A stretch of 64,000 nucleotides of DNA from 2-01-FULL-40-13 sp964433155. GTDB taxonomy: Bacteria; Patescibacteriota; Microgenomatia; UBA1406; GWC2-37-13. Location: positions 1-64,000 of the forward strand of contig CAYSQE010000003.1 in NCBI GenBank assembly GCA_964433155.1. Direction: 5' to 3'. The translations under genes were made by a program, and so were the position numbers. Of this stretch, positions 5,263-13,067 are shown one piece after another. Within the stretch, counting starts at the first letter, position 1, and each line of letters starts with the position of its first letter. The notes below the pieces were generated by a model. It was not told the origin of the DNA. It searched no databases and saw only the letters and a program-made list of their open reading frames with translations.

Positions 5263-7020
5263 CTAAAAAAACTGTATACGTCTATAAATCCTAACCACCG
5301 GATGATCAAAAACTGTCCAGGTTTCCTCAGAATTTTCGTCGGGGATTTCAAATTGAAAATTGGAAATTGAAAATCGGAAATTAATTTTTGGGTAGGACGT
5401 AAACTCTGCAACTTTTTCAAATCCTAATTTACCAGAAAAAAGTTTTTCGTAATATTCGTTCAGCAGTGGATATTTTTTCTTTAAATAATTACACCTTTTA
5501 TCAGTTTGAGGTTTGAAATTTGAAGTTTGAAGTTTAATACACGTATTATTCATGAAAAGCCTCCGCGTTGGTACAAAAATATAATCAGCCTTTGCCAGAT
5601 GTTGATCAAGTTGAAGTTTTAAATATGGATCATCATCTAGATGATAAAAATCGAAGGAAATGTATTTGTAGTTCATCGTTGGTAGCTCATAGTTTGTTGG
5701 TAGAACAGGAAGATCGACAACGTTTGCTGTCTCTGAAAGAATATATGAATTGGCTGGAATATTTTTATAGATCCACTCAGAAGCGGTAAAACGAACATCG
5801 GGATTTTGGTAGATCGAAAGATAGGCGATACCGGGTATAATAAGCAGTAAAGTTACAATAACTTTTATAACATCTGGCTTTATTTTTTGCAGAAACAAAA
5901 TTGCCACAACCAACATGAGCGGCAAAGTTGGGGCTATAAATCTCGTCCATTTGGCAAATAAAAAAGCATTGGGAAAGAAATTTACAATAATTGCAATTCT
6001 CAGCAGATTATATTCCTTTTTCCTCCATGACAACAGCAAAATCCCTAAAATCCCCAATATAAACGCCGGCCAACCTAAAACATAGGGAAAAATTTTTTCT
6101 AACTGAAACAGGACAGGGGTAGTCTGATCAAATAGTCTGGTATAAAAAGCTCTATAATTCCCAAGTGCAATATCCGACTCATATCTGATCGAGCCTAAAA
6201 AGTCATTGAAAGATATGAAATTATGGGGAGAAAAAACGATGCTAAACAATAAACTCATTGCGGCTAATTTTATAAATGCAAAGAAATTATTTTTAAAAGA
6301 GTCCTTGAGAACAAACACAGGAATAATTAAATAAATAACCGAAGAAACTTTGCTAGCCATTGCTAAACCGCTAACCAGAGAAGTTAGAAGTAAGAAGTTT
6401 GAGATTGGAATTTTTTTGGCAGAAAATAATAAACTTAGATAAACTATTGTCGAATAAAATAACATCAGAAGAGATTCGGTCGTTCCAAAATGTGAAAACT
6501 GGATGAAGAAGGGCGAGAAGATGAGAACTAGAAAGGTAATTGGTAATTGGTAATTGGTAATTGAGATTTGTTTGGAATTTGGAACTTGCCTGCCTGTCGG
6601 CGAGGCAGGGAACTTGGAACTTATTAACGATATTATCCTTAACAAAACTAAAACGTTTAATATTGACGCTAACGCTGAAATCAATCTCAAACTTATCACG
6701 GCTTCTTCAAAACTAATCGGTCTCCCCAAATCGCCGTCAAAAAACTTTTGAATCATTGTTATTCCGTAACTAAGATAAAGCGGAAACTGTCCGTAAGCAA
6801 AGAAGTGAGGATTCATGCATTCGCTGATTTGGAACTTGGAACTTGGAACTTGGAACTTGTCGCAATTTAGAGACTGAACTGCGACAGCCATATTTCTCTC
6901 ATCAGGGTGCATCGGGTAGGGGAGACCCCAGCCAAGATTAACAAATCTTGAATAAACCAATAATCCTAAAAGCAAAAAGCAAAAAGCAAAAAGCAAAAAT
7001 TTACTGTTGATTTTTGGCAC
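5263..7020 (-). CDS. GT-C (PMT/ArnT-like, GT39-type) membrane glycosyltransferase
   Basis: A multi-pass membrane protein (585 residues from GTG 7020) of the polyprenyl-phosphate-sugar glycosyltransferase type. An early loop carries HPDER after the first transmembrane span, where GT-C enzymes place their acidic catalytic motif, and about ten hydrophobic spans follow. The open frame extends to 7245 inside rpsF, but a TATAAT 10 nt upstream of GTG 7020 supports that start. At least five heptanucleotide repeat arrays and one palindrome lie in the coding sequence, producing peptides such as FQVPSSKFQ, NYQLPIT and LQTSNFKPQT, so parts of the loops are repeat-derived. It probably glycosylates a cell-surface polymer or protein. 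Confidence 0.75.
   Translation of the reverse strand: MPKINSKFLLFAFCFLLLGLLVYSRFVNLGWGLPYPMHPDERNMAVAVQSLNCDKFQVPSSKFQISECMNPHFFAYGQFPLYLSYGITMIQKFFDGDLGRPISFEEAVISLRLISALASILNVLVLLRIISLISSKFPASPTGRQVPNSKQISITNYQLPITFLVLIFSPFFIQFSHFGTTESLLMLFYSTIVYLSLLFSAKKIPISNFLLLTSLVSGLAMASKVSSVIYLIIPVFVLKDSFKNNFFAFIKLAAMSLLFSIVFSPHNFISFNDFLGSIRYESDIALGNYRAFYTRLFDQTTPVLFQLEKIFPYVLGWPAFILGILGILLLSWRKKEYNLLRIAIIVNFFPNAFLFAKWTRFIAPTLPLMLVVAILFLQKIKPDVIKVIVTLLLIIPGIAYLSIYQNPDVRFTASEWIYKNIPANSYILSETANVVDLPVLPTNYELPTMNYKYISFDFYHLDDDPYLKLQLDQHLAKADYIFVPTRRLFMNNTCIKLQTSNFKPQTDKRCNYLKKKYPLLNEYYEKLFSGKLGFEKVAEFTSYPKINFRFSISNFQFEIPDENSEETWTVFDHPVVRIYRRIQFF
5350..5384. repeat. heptanucleotide array, AAATTGA/AAATTGG type
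   Basis: Five consecutive 7-mers (AAATTGA, AAATTGG, AAATTGA, AAATCGG, AAATTAA) inside the 3' part of the GT-C gene. On the coding strand they encode the FRFSISNFQFE stretch. Confidence 0.8.
5505..5538. repeat. heptanucleotide array, TTTGAAG type
   Basis: Four to five 7-mers (TTTGAGG, TTTGAAA, TTTGAAG, TTTGAAG, TTTAATA) inside the GT-C gene, encoding the KLQTSNFKPQT stretch on the minus strand. Confidence 0.8.
6535..6562. repeat. heptanucleotide array, 4 x GGTAATT
   Basis: Four perfect copies of GGTAATT within the GT-C gene, encoding ITNYQLPIT on the minus strand. Two TTTGGAA 7-mers follow at 6571-6584. Confidence 0.9.
6581..6622. repeat. GGAACTT heptamers interrupted by a 21-bp palindrome
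   Basis: GGAACTT (6581-6587) is followed by 21 bases holding the palindrome CCTGCCT...AGGCAGG (6589-6595 and 6603-6609, the last base shared with the next heptamer), then two more GGAACTT copies (6609-6622). The insert keeps the reading frame and encodes the PASPTGRQ peptide. Confidence 0.85.
6831..6858. repeat. heptanucleotide array, 4 x GGAACTT
   Basis: Four perfect copies within the GT-C gene, encoding KFQVPSSKFQ on the minus strand. The same 7-mer is used in the array at 6581-6622. Confidence 0.9.
6968..6995. repeat. heptanucleotide array, 4 x AAAAGCA
   Basis: Four perfect copies at the 5' end of the GT-C gene. They encode the FAFCFLL part of the first transmembrane segment on the minus strand. 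Confidence 0.9.
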
Positions 7021-7030
7021 GTTAGATATT

Positions 7031-7036
7031 ATTATA
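7031..7036 (-). promoter_or_regulatory. -10 box of the GT-C gene
   Basis: A TATAAT on the minus strand (7036-7031), 10 nt before GTG 7020. It argues that the gene starts at 7020 and not within rpsF. Confidence 0.45.
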
Positions 7037-7074
7037 TAGAAACAATCTTTATGATTATTGAAGTGTGAAATTTT

Positions 7075-7341
7075 ATGCTTTACGAATTTACTTTTCTTCT
7101 TCCTGAGGAAGCAGAAGCAAAAACCATCCAAGAACTCATCCACTCCCAAAAAGGAAAAATTCAAAATGAAGAGGCGTGGGGTAAAAAAATTCTCGCCTAT
7201 CCCATAAAAAAGCATGGCCGACAGACAGCCGCCTTCTATTATCACTGGTTACTAGATTTAGAACAAAATCAGATAACTGAGTTGAAAAAGAAACTCAATT
7301 TCAACGAAAAATTGATTAGATATTTGTTGTTAAAGGTTTAA
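7075..7341 (+). CDS. rpsF: 30S ribosomal protein bS6
   Basis: An 88-residue bS6 protein. The MLYEFTFLLPEEAEAK start and the W-G-K-K-I-L-A-Y-P-I-K-K-H-G motif (residues 40-53) are diagnostic: this beta strand contacts bS18 in the 30S platform. The C-terminal acidic tail of some homologues is absent. It heads the classical rpsF-ssb-rpsR order, with ssb 28 nt downstream, and is divergent from the GT-C gene. Confidence 0.95.
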   Translation: MLYEFTFLLPEEAEAKTIQELIHSQKGKIQNEEAWGKKILAYPIKKHGRQTAAFYYHWLLDLEQNQITELKKKLNFNEKLIRYLLLKV

Positions 7342-7369
7342 TTTTAATTATTAATTTTAAATTCTATAT

Positions 7370-7891
7370 ATGGCAAGTAGATCTTTAAATCGAGTCCTTC
7401 TGATCGGCAACCTTACACGTGATCCAGAGCTAAAATATACGCCAGCTGGAACCGCTGTTTGTACATTTGGTGTAGCAACCAATAGATCTTGGAAGACTCA
7501 AGACGGTGAGACAAAGGAAGAAACCCAGTATCATCGCATCGTAGCCTGGCAAAAATTGGCAGAACTTTGCGGAAAACTTTTGACAAAAGGGAGAAAGGTC
7601 TTCCTTGAAGGTAGACTTGTGTATCGAACGTTTATCGGACGAGACGGTCAACAACGAACAATCTCTGAAATAGTTTTGGATGATTTTATAGTCTTTGGCG
7701 ATGGTCGCAGGCCAGCTACAACTGAGGAGACTCCAACCGAAGAAAAAACCCAAGTAGAAGAAACAACCGACGAGTCCACGCCTCCTGTGGAAGAAGCCTC
7801 AGCAGGCAAAAAAGAGGAGAAGGTTGAAGAAAAAAAAGAAGAAAAAAGCGATAAAAATGAAGACGTAAATCCCGACGATATACCATTTTGA
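7370..7891 (+). CDS. ssb: single-stranded DNA-binding protein
   Basis: A 173-residue SSB. Residues 1-112 form the OB fold (SLNRVLLIGNLTRDPELKYT, then AWQKLAELC and VEGRL-like strands). Residues 113-168 are a disordered, Glu/Lys/Thr-rich linker, and the protein ends in DDIPF, the acidic tip that recruits replication and repair partners. The gene lies between rpsF and rpsR as in most bacteria. Confidence 0.96.
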   Translation: MASRSLNRVLLIGNLTRDPELKYTPAGTAVCTFGVATNRSWKTQDGETKEETQYHRIVAWQKLAELCGKLLTKGRKVFLEGRLVYRTFIGRDGQQRTISEIVLDDFIVFGDGRRPATTEETPTEEKTQVEETTDESTPPVEEASAGKKEEKVEEKKEEKSDKNEDVNPDDIPF

Positions 7892-7932
7892 GAGAGTTAG
7901 TTAGTTTATAGTTAGTTAGTCAATTGACTATT

Positions 7933-8142
7933 ATGAACAAATGTTTTTTTTGTGAATATAACGTCGAACCAAGTTATAAACAAGTTGAAAACTTGGTGAA
8001 ATTCTTATCACCTAGAAAAAAAATCTTAGGCAGAGATAAAACTAGTCTCTGTGCAAAACATCAGCGAAGACTTACAAAAGAAGTAAAATATGCACGCTAT
8101 CTTGCTCTGGTGCCATATGTCTCTTATCAAGGCTTGCGTTAA
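7933..8142 (+). CDS. rpsR: 30S ribosomal protein bS18
   Basis: A 69-residue bS18 with Cys4, Cys7, a third Cys and a His (CFFC ... CAKHQRRL), the zinc-binding form of the protein. The basic segment KRA-type core (HQRRLTKEVKYARYLALVPY) is conserved. The frame is open from a TTG at 7924, but ATG 7933 gives the usual N-terminus. No rplI (bL9) follows, unlike the rpsF-rpsR-rplI order of most bacteria. Confidence 0.95.
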   Translation: MNKCFFCEYNVEPSYKQVENLVKFLSPRKKILGRDKTSLCAKHQRRLTKEVKYARYLALVPYVSYQGLR

Positions 8143-8147
8143 AATAT

Positions 8148-8182
8148 TAACTACTTACTAAGAACTACAAACTACTAACTTC
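8148..8182. repeat. intergenic heptamer array, (N)AACTAC type
   Basis: Five degenerate 7-mers (TAACTAC, TTACTAA, GAACTAC, AAACTAC, TAACTTC) between rpsR and the promoter at 8191. A related CTACTAA array lies before miaA. Confidence 0.65.
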
Positions 8183-8190
8183 CTAATTGT

Positions 8191-8196
8191 TATAAT
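8191..8196 (+). promoter_or_regulatory. -10 box for the gene at 8203
   Basis: A perfect TATAAT six bases before the ATG at 8203, predicting a leaderless transcript for the 238-residue protein and possibly the downstream proteases. Confidence 0.5.
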
Positions 8197-8202
8197 GAAG
8201 AT

Positions 8203-8919
8203 ATGACCATAATTATTTCTATACCTCTTGATGCAAAATGCTTATTAACCCCAGGTCAAAAAGTAGATCTAGAAACTCCTTTTATTGAAAAACAGGCTAC
8301 ATCAGATGTGACCGTCAATGTAGCAAAAAAACTTCATGTTGAGCCAAGCAAAATATTTAATTACCTTAAAAAACTTGTTGGCGATACAGTCCAAAAAGGT
8401 GAAGTACTGGCCGAAAAAAAAGGATTTATCGAATCAAAAAAACTCTTGAGTGATTATAACGGCATCATTAAAGAAGTAAATCACTACGAAGGAGGTGTGA
8501 TGATATCTTCATTCAAGAAAGAAACTAATCATATTAGATGTTATTTTAAAGGCGAGGTTATTGAAATTAAAGGAAATTTAATCAAACTGCATGTTGACGT
8601 TTCGCATAGTTTTGATATTAAATTAGCCAGCGTTAATTTCGGTGGTGAAACATTTTATTTTAAAGATACCAAGACTTTACTAACCGATGCGCAAGTTACA
8701 AAAAAGTTTCTGCTCGTCGAATCACTATCAGTCTATAATCAAAAAAAAGCTGAGGCGCTTGGCGCAAGAGGTTTTATCACACTAAAAAGTCTTCAAGAAA
8801 AAACAGCATTGCCTGTAGCCCAGATAAAAAATATTGACGATTTCAAAAAAATTCTTCATTTGAATTTTCCCTATTGCTTAGTGGACAAGCAGTATAGTAA
8901 AATTTACGTCTATAAATAA
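8203..8919 (+). CDS. protein of unknown function with barrel-sandwich-like segment
   Basis: A 238-residue soluble protein. The segment GDTVQKGEVLAEKKG followed by SDYNGIIKEVN (residues about 63-100) looks like a biotinyl/lipoyl-type barrel-sandwich fold, but without the modified Lys motif. The C-terminal third (VTKKFLLVESLSVYNQKKAEALGARGFITLKS, abridged here) may be a Rossmann-like or KOW-like unit. No enzyme motif is clear. It lies 7 nt before the CtpA-type protease, so an envelope role is possible but unproven. Confidence 0.6.
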   Translation: MTIIISIPLDAKCLLTPGQKVDLETPFIEKQATSDVTVNVAKKLHVEPSKIFNYLKKLVGDTVQKGEVLAEKKGFIESKKLLSDYNGIIKEVNHYEGGVMISSFKKETNHIRCYFKGEVIEIKGNLIKLHVDVSHSFDIKLASVNFGGETFYFKDTKTLLTDAQVTKKFLLVESLSVYNQKKAEALGARGFITLKSLQEKTALPVAQIKNIDDFKKILHLNFPYCLVDKQYSKIYVYK

Positions 8920-8926
8920 AAATTCC

Positions 8927-10174
8927 ATGTTGGCTAAAAAAATAACTAAAATTTTATTATTGCTCTCGGTTGGCGTTTTCCTTTTTGGCTCAGGCTACAA
9001 ATTTGGAGAATATAAAACAAAGCTCAGCTCTATTCAGCAATTGACCAACAAAGTCGTCAATTCCGCAAAAGAATCCGCGAGTTTTTCGAACAAAAATTTG
9101 GACTTTACACTTTTTTGGGACGCGTGGGATAGGCTCGAACAAAAGTTTATTGACAAAAATAAGATAATACCTCAAAAGATGTTCTATGGCGCCATAAAGG
9201 GTATGGTCACATCACTCGATGACCCTTATACGTTTTTCTTGACTCCTGAGGAAAATAAAGAATCTAAACGTGACCTTGAAGGGAAATTTGAAGGTATTGG
9301 GGCGCAACTTGGCCTTAAAGACAACCGAATCGTTATCGTCTCGCCGCTTAAAAATTCTCCAGCTAAAAATGCAGGAATCAAAGCTGGTGATTTTATCAAT
9401 AAGGTCGACAATCAATCGACAAAGGGATGGACGCTTCCGCAGGCTGTAGCCAAAATTAGAGGACCCAAAGGAACAAAAGTAAAGTTGACTCTCGAAAGAG
9501 ATTCTAAAGAGCTTGACTTTACTATTGTCCGTGATCAAATTAATGTCGAGTCTGTCGAACTTACATATGAAATCAAGAAAAATCAAACCGTGGCAATTAT
9601 TAAGTTAAATCAGTTTGGCGATAACACACAGGATGAATGGGATAAGGCGGTCGATAATGTTTTTTCCAGGTGGATGCGCAAAGAAGTAAAAGGCCTCATT
9701 GTTGATGTGAGAGATAATCCCGGTGGATATCTTGAAGGGTCTGTCTATATAGCCTCAGAATTTATCCCACGAGATAAGCTTGTCGTAAAACAAGAATCAA
9801 CAATTTCAGATTCTCAATCTCATAAAGTTACACGCCAAGGGAGTCTTTTAGATATTCCTCTGGTTGTCATAATCAATAAAGGATCTGCCTCAGCTTCAGA
9901 AATTTTATCTGGTGCACTTAGAGATTATAAACGAGCAAAATTGGTAGGTGAGAAAACTTTTGGCAAAGGCTCAGTCCAAGAGGCGATTGATTTAAAAGAC
10001 GGAGCGGGTCTGCATGTAACAGTAGCCAAATGGATCCTGCCCAACGGAGATTGGATCAATGGAAAAGGAATCGAACCAGATGTATCTGTCGAAAACGATC
10101 TCAAAAATGGAGATTCGCTCACTCGAAAAAGCGACAAACAGCTTGAAAAGGCTATCGATCTCTTGGTACAATAA
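8927..10174 (+). CDS. carboxyl-terminal processing serine protease (S41, CtpA/Prc type)
   Basis: A 415-residue membrane-anchored protease. Residues 8-25 are a transmembrane anchor, residues about 115-200 a PDZ domain (GIGAQLG ... SPAKNAGIKAGDFI), and residues 205-390 the S41 catalytic domain. The nucleophile is Ser322 in GSASASE, and the general base is Lys347 in GEKTFGKG, exactly 25 residues later as in plant CtpA. It would cleave C-termini of exported proteins. It is followed 6 nt later by an HtrA-type protease, forming an envelope quality-control pair. Confidence 0.93.
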   Translation: MLAKKITKILLLLSVGVFLFGSGYKFGEYKTKLSSIQQLTNKVVNSAKESASFSNKNLDFTLFWDAWDRLEQKFIDKNKIIPQKMFYGAIKGMVTSLDDPYTFFLTPEENKESKRDLEGKFEGIGAQLGLKDNRIVIVSPLKNSPAKNAGIKAGDFINKVDNQSTKGWTLPQAVAKIRGPKGTKVKLTLERDSKELDFTIVRDQINVESVELTYEIKKNQTVAIIKLNQFGDNTQDEWDKAVDNVFSRWMRKEVKGLIVDVRDNPGGYLEGSVYIASEFIPRDKLVVKQESTISDSQSHKVTRQGSLLDIPLVVIINKGSASASEILSGALRDYKRAKLVGEKTFGKGSVQEAIDLKDGAGLHVTVAKWILPNGDWINGKGIEPDVSVENDLKNGDSLTRKSDKQLEKAIDLLVQ

Positions 10175-10180
10175 TAACTT

Positions 10181-11305
10181 ATGAAGAAATTATTGTTTTT
10201 ACTCTCAATTCTTATTGTTCTTCTTGCCATAAGCCAAAGGTCACGACTGCCTTTTGCTCCAAATCTGACAACAGAAAATCAAAAAGAGAAACAAACCGTA
10301 GTCTACCAGGAATCTGTGGTAACAAAGGTGGTCGAGGAAGTTTTGCCTTCTGTTGTAACGGTAGGAATCAATAAAACAATATCTTCAAGTGATTTTTTTG
10401 AGATTGATCCTTTAGATCCTTTTGGTTCTTTTAGGAAAATACCGGGTAGGAATAGAAAGGTTGAACAAAATATCGGATCCGGATTTATCATTTCAGAAGA
10501 TGGACTAATTATCACAAACAAACACGTTGTGAGCGATTCTGAGGCAACCTATAAGGTTTTAACTAACGATAATAAAAAGCTTGATGTGGTAAAAATTTAT
10601 CGAGACCCTCTAAATGACCTAGCCATCCTGAAAGTTAATGCCTCTGGACTCAAACCTCTCAAACTTGGTAATTCAGACAACCTTAAACTAGGGCAGATGG
10701 CGATCGCAATAGGCACTCCGCTTGGAGAATTCACCAATACAGTAACTGTTGGAATTCTTTCTGGTTTGGGTAGGGGAATCACAGCCGGATCTCCTTTTGA
10801 AGGATATGTCGAAAAACTCGACAATGTGATTCAGACAGACGCTGCGATCAGTCCTGGCAACTCTGGAGGACCGCTTCTCAACTCAGCTGGGCAAGTAATT
10901 GGCATAAATACAGCCATCGCTCAAGAAGGACAAAATATCGGATTTGCAATACCTGTAACAGTTGTCAAAGACCTTATCGAGAATTTTAATAAGCAGGGAG
11001 GATCATTTGAACGTCCTTATATTGGAGTCAGATATAAAATCATTGATCGCCAAACAGCGGTAGCAAATGATCTTGTAGAAGGCGCTTATGTGATAGAAGT
11101 TCTTAAGAATTCTCCTGCCGAAAAAGCCGCAATCCAAGACGAAGACGTAATCATCGAGTTTGATGGAGTCAAGGTGAAAGGTGAAGATCAAGAGCTAACA
11201 AAACAAATTCTCAAAAAGAAAATAGGAGATCAAGTCAAACTTAAAATCTGGCGAAACGGTCAAACTCTGGAAAAAAATCTAACTCTTGAAGCTTTTGAAG
11301 AATAA
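10181..11305 (+). CDS. HtrA/DegP-type serine protease (S1C) with PDZ domain
   Basis: A 374-residue protein with an N-terminal anchor (residues 3-18), a trypsin-like domain with catalytic His115 (TNKHVV), Asp146 (PLNDLAIL) and Ser228 (GNSGGPL), and one C-terminal PDZ domain (residues about 275-370). It should act outside the membrane on misfolded proteins. Close spacing (6 nt) to the CtpA-type gene implies co-transcription. The stop codon lies in an inverted repeat that could terminate transcription from both sides. Confidence 0.93.
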   Translation: MKKLLFLLSILIVLLAISQRSRLPFAPNLTTENQKEKQTVVYQESVVTKVVEEVLPSVVTVGINKTISSSDFFEIDPLDPFGSFRKIPGRNRKVEQNIGSGFIISEDGLIITNKHVVSDSEATYKVLTNDNKKLDVVKIYRDPLNDLAILKVNASGLKPLKLGNSDNLKLGQMAIAIGTPLGEFTNTVTVGILSGLGRGITAGSPFEGYVEKLDNVIQTDAAISPGNSGGPLLNSAGQVIGINTAIAQEGQNIGFAIPVTVVKDLIENFNKQGGSFERPYIGVRYKIIDRQTAVANDLVEGAYVIEVLKNSPAEKAAIQDEDVIIEFDGVKVKGEDQELTKQILKKKIGDQVKLKIWRNGQTLEKNLTLEAFEE

Positions 11306-11327
11306 TTAATCTCCTCACTTAATTATT
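11301..11327. terminator. AT-rich bidirectional inverted repeat
   Basis: AATAATTAA (11301-11309) and TTAATTATT (11319-11327) form a perfect nine-base-pair stem with a nine-base loop, between the convergent HtrA and 104-residue genes. The stem is AT-only, so its strength as a terminator is uncertain. Confidence 0.35.
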
Positions 11328-11640
11328 ATCTTCTTTTAGTAAAATGCTTAATTGCTTCGTTTGCCCCATTTATCTGTCTTTTTATATCTCCTACCTGAGT
11401 TCTTACTTCATCCCATTTATTTTTTATACGTCTACAGCTATGGCAGGAAGAAACAAAACGCCCTTTACTAGATCCGTAGTGGTCATTAATCTGGTGACTC
11501 GCTAAAAGTTGGCCAACTTCTGCCCCAGCATGTTCAACCACTCCTAGTTCTATCAATAAATTTTCTCTTCTAGTGAGTAAAAACTCTAAGTCATAAGGCA
11601 CAATTTCTCCTGGATCGATCGGATTAAACGATTCACTCAT
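11326..11640 (-). CDS. small hypothetical protein
   Basis: A 104-residue protein with no membrane segment. It contains one CHSC motif (residues 66-69) and many charged residues, with a likely helical C-terminus (VGDIKRQINGANEAIKHF). It is on the minus strand between two rightward operons. A 16-bp perfect palindrome overlaps its -10 region, so it may be autoregulated. I cannot assign a function. Confidence 0.55.
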   Translation of the reverse strand: MSESFNPIDPGEIVPYDLEFLLTRRENLLIELGVVEHAGAEVGQLLASHQINDHYGSSKGRFVSSCHSCRRIKNKWDEVRTQVGDIKRQINGANEAIKHFTKRR

Positions 11641-11644
11641 GACT

Positions 11645-11660
11645 TATAGTATATACTATA
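11645..11660. promoter_or_regulatory. 16-bp palindrome over the -10 region
   Basis: TATAGTATATACTATA is a perfect inverted repeat that contains the likely -10 box (TATACT, minus strand) of the 104-residue gene, whose ATG is at 11640. It may be an operator, or only a chance AT-rich palindrome. Confidence 0.4.
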
Positions 11661-11710
11661 AAGATACATATTCAATGTGTATTTAAATCCGTTCAGCTTC
11701 CAAACCATAC

Positions 11711-11732
11711 TTTAATCGTTTAATCGATTGAA
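11711..11732. repeat. dispersed octamer repeat, copy 1
   Basis: TTTAATCG TTTAATCG ATTGAA. Its reverse complement is identical over 22 bases to the copy at 58415-58436, and a close relative lies in miaA at 21508. Confidence 0.7.
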
Positions 11733-11770
11733 TGTTTAACCTATACTTTAAAATAGATTCGGTTTTTTGC

Positions 11771-11776
11771 TATAAT
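11771..11776 (+). promoter_or_regulatory. -10 box of hisS
   Basis: A perfect TATAAT, 8 nt before the hisS ATG. There is no good -35 or ribosome-binding site, so a leaderless start is likely. Confidence 0.5.
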
Positions 11777-11784
11777 CTCCTCAT

Positions 11785-13035
11785 ATGACAAACCAGATCA
11801 AACCACAGACATTGAAAGGATTCCGAGACTTCTTACCCACTGAAAAGAGGAAGCGCGACTTTGTGGCTGAAAAAGTAAAGGAAATCTTTGAGCTTTATGG
11901 CTTTGAACCACTAGAAACGCCGACCCTTGAATATGCTTCGCTCCTTTTGGGAAAATATGGCAAAGAGGCAGATAAACTTGTCTACAAATTTAAAGATAGG
12001 GGAGAAAGGGAACTTGCTTTAAGATACGATCAGACTGTTCCAACAGCACGGGTCTTAGTTCAGTATCAGCAATCTCTGCCAAAATACTTTAGGCGATACC
12101 AAATCCAGAATGTTTTTAGAGCGGATAAACCCCAAAAGGGAAGATACAGGGAATTTACACAATGCGATATAGATATTTTCAATTCTATCTTACCTGTATC
12201 TGATGCAGAAATTCTCACAACCACTTATTTTGCTTTCAAAAACGTGGGGTATCCACAAATAACTATTCTTATCAATGATCGCCAAATTCTTTTTCAATAC
12301 CTCAAACCTTATGAATCTCCTAAACTTAGCATTTTTTCTCTTATTCAAAGCGTCGATAAGTTAGATAAAATTGGAAAAGAAGGAATAGTCGAAGAATTAG
12401 CAAAAAAAGGCTTGAATAAAAAGAAAGCTCAAGAAGCAATTGATTCAATTTCAAATGCGCAAATCTCAAAAAATCTAAAAGATATCATCGACTTTTCAGT
12501 CGCCTTGGGACTCCCAAAAAAGGATATTAGATTCTTACCAACTCTTGCAAGAGGCTTAGACTATTACACCGGTATGATCTATGAGATAGTTTTGCCTGGC
12601 TTTGACCAAGGCTCATGTGCCGGAGGCGGAAGATATGATAAATTGATTGAGCAACTTGGTGGAGCCGTTATACCAGCCGTTGGCGTTGCATTCGGTTTTG
12701 ATAGAATGGTCGAGGCGTTAGACTATTTTAAAATTTCAACAAAAGAAACAAAGGGGGCACAAGTTCTTGTCACCTTATTTAACCAAGAAACTATCGCACG
12801 GTCACTCCAAGTGGCTTTCAAACTTCGAACAAATGGCATTAAGACAGAAGTATTTCCAGCTCTAGACAGGCTTGACAAACAACTCAAATACGCCGATAAA
12901 AGAGGAATCCCGTATGTTATAATCGTCGGCCCAGATGAGGCCAAAAAAAATTTAGTTAAACTCAAGAATATGAAGACAGGAAAGCAGAAAGAACTCTCCA
13001 AGACCGATCTTATCGATTTTCTTAGCGCCAATTAG
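11785..13035 (+). CDS. hisS: histidine--tRNA ligase
   Basis: A 416-residue class II synthetase that charges tRNA-His. Motif 1 lies near ETPTLEYASLLL, motif 2 near FRRYQIQNVFRAD followed by RYREFTQCDIDIF, and the HisRS signature GLDYYTG (residues about 256-262) is intact. The C-terminal anticodon-binding domain (about residues 318-416) is complete. Length is normal. It may be co-transcribed with the release factor gene 30 nt downstream. Confidence 0.96.
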   Translation: MTNQIKPQTLKGFRDFLPTEKRKRDFVAEKVKEIFELYGFEPLETPTLEYASLLLGKYGKEADKLVYKFKDRGERELALRYDQTVPTARVLVQYQQSLPKYFRRYQIQNVFRADKPQKGRYREFTQCDIDIFNSILPVSDAEILTTTYFAFKNVGYPQITILINDRQILFQYLKPYESPKLSIFSLIQSVDKLDKIGKEGIVEELAKKGLNKKKAQEAIDSISNAQISKNLKDIIDFSVALGLPKKDIRFLPTLARGLDYYTGMIYEIVLPGFDQGSCAGGGRYDKLIEQLGGAVIPAVGVAFGFDRMVEALDYFKISTKETKGAQVLVTLFNQETIARSLQVAFKLRTNGIKTEVFPALDRLDKQLKYADKRGIPYVIIVGPDEAKKNLVKLKNMKTGKQKELSKTDLIDFLSAN

Positions 13036-13067
13036 TCTTATTAGTCTAATTAGACCTATTAGATATG
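13032..13067. repeat. intergenic nonamer repeat
   Basis: Four degenerate 9-mers (TTAGTCTTA, TTAGTCTAA, TTAGACCTA, TTAGATATG) that supply the hisS stop codon and the prfA start codon. Confidence 0.6.

Noticed and set aside
5568..5789. 73-residue frame inside the GT-C gene
   Set aside because: Antisense to a well supported membrane protein.
7021..7245. N-terminal 75-residue extension of the GT-C protein over rpsF
   Set aside because: It overlaps rpsF on the opposite strand, lacks GT features, and a TATAAT lies at 7036-7031, inside it.
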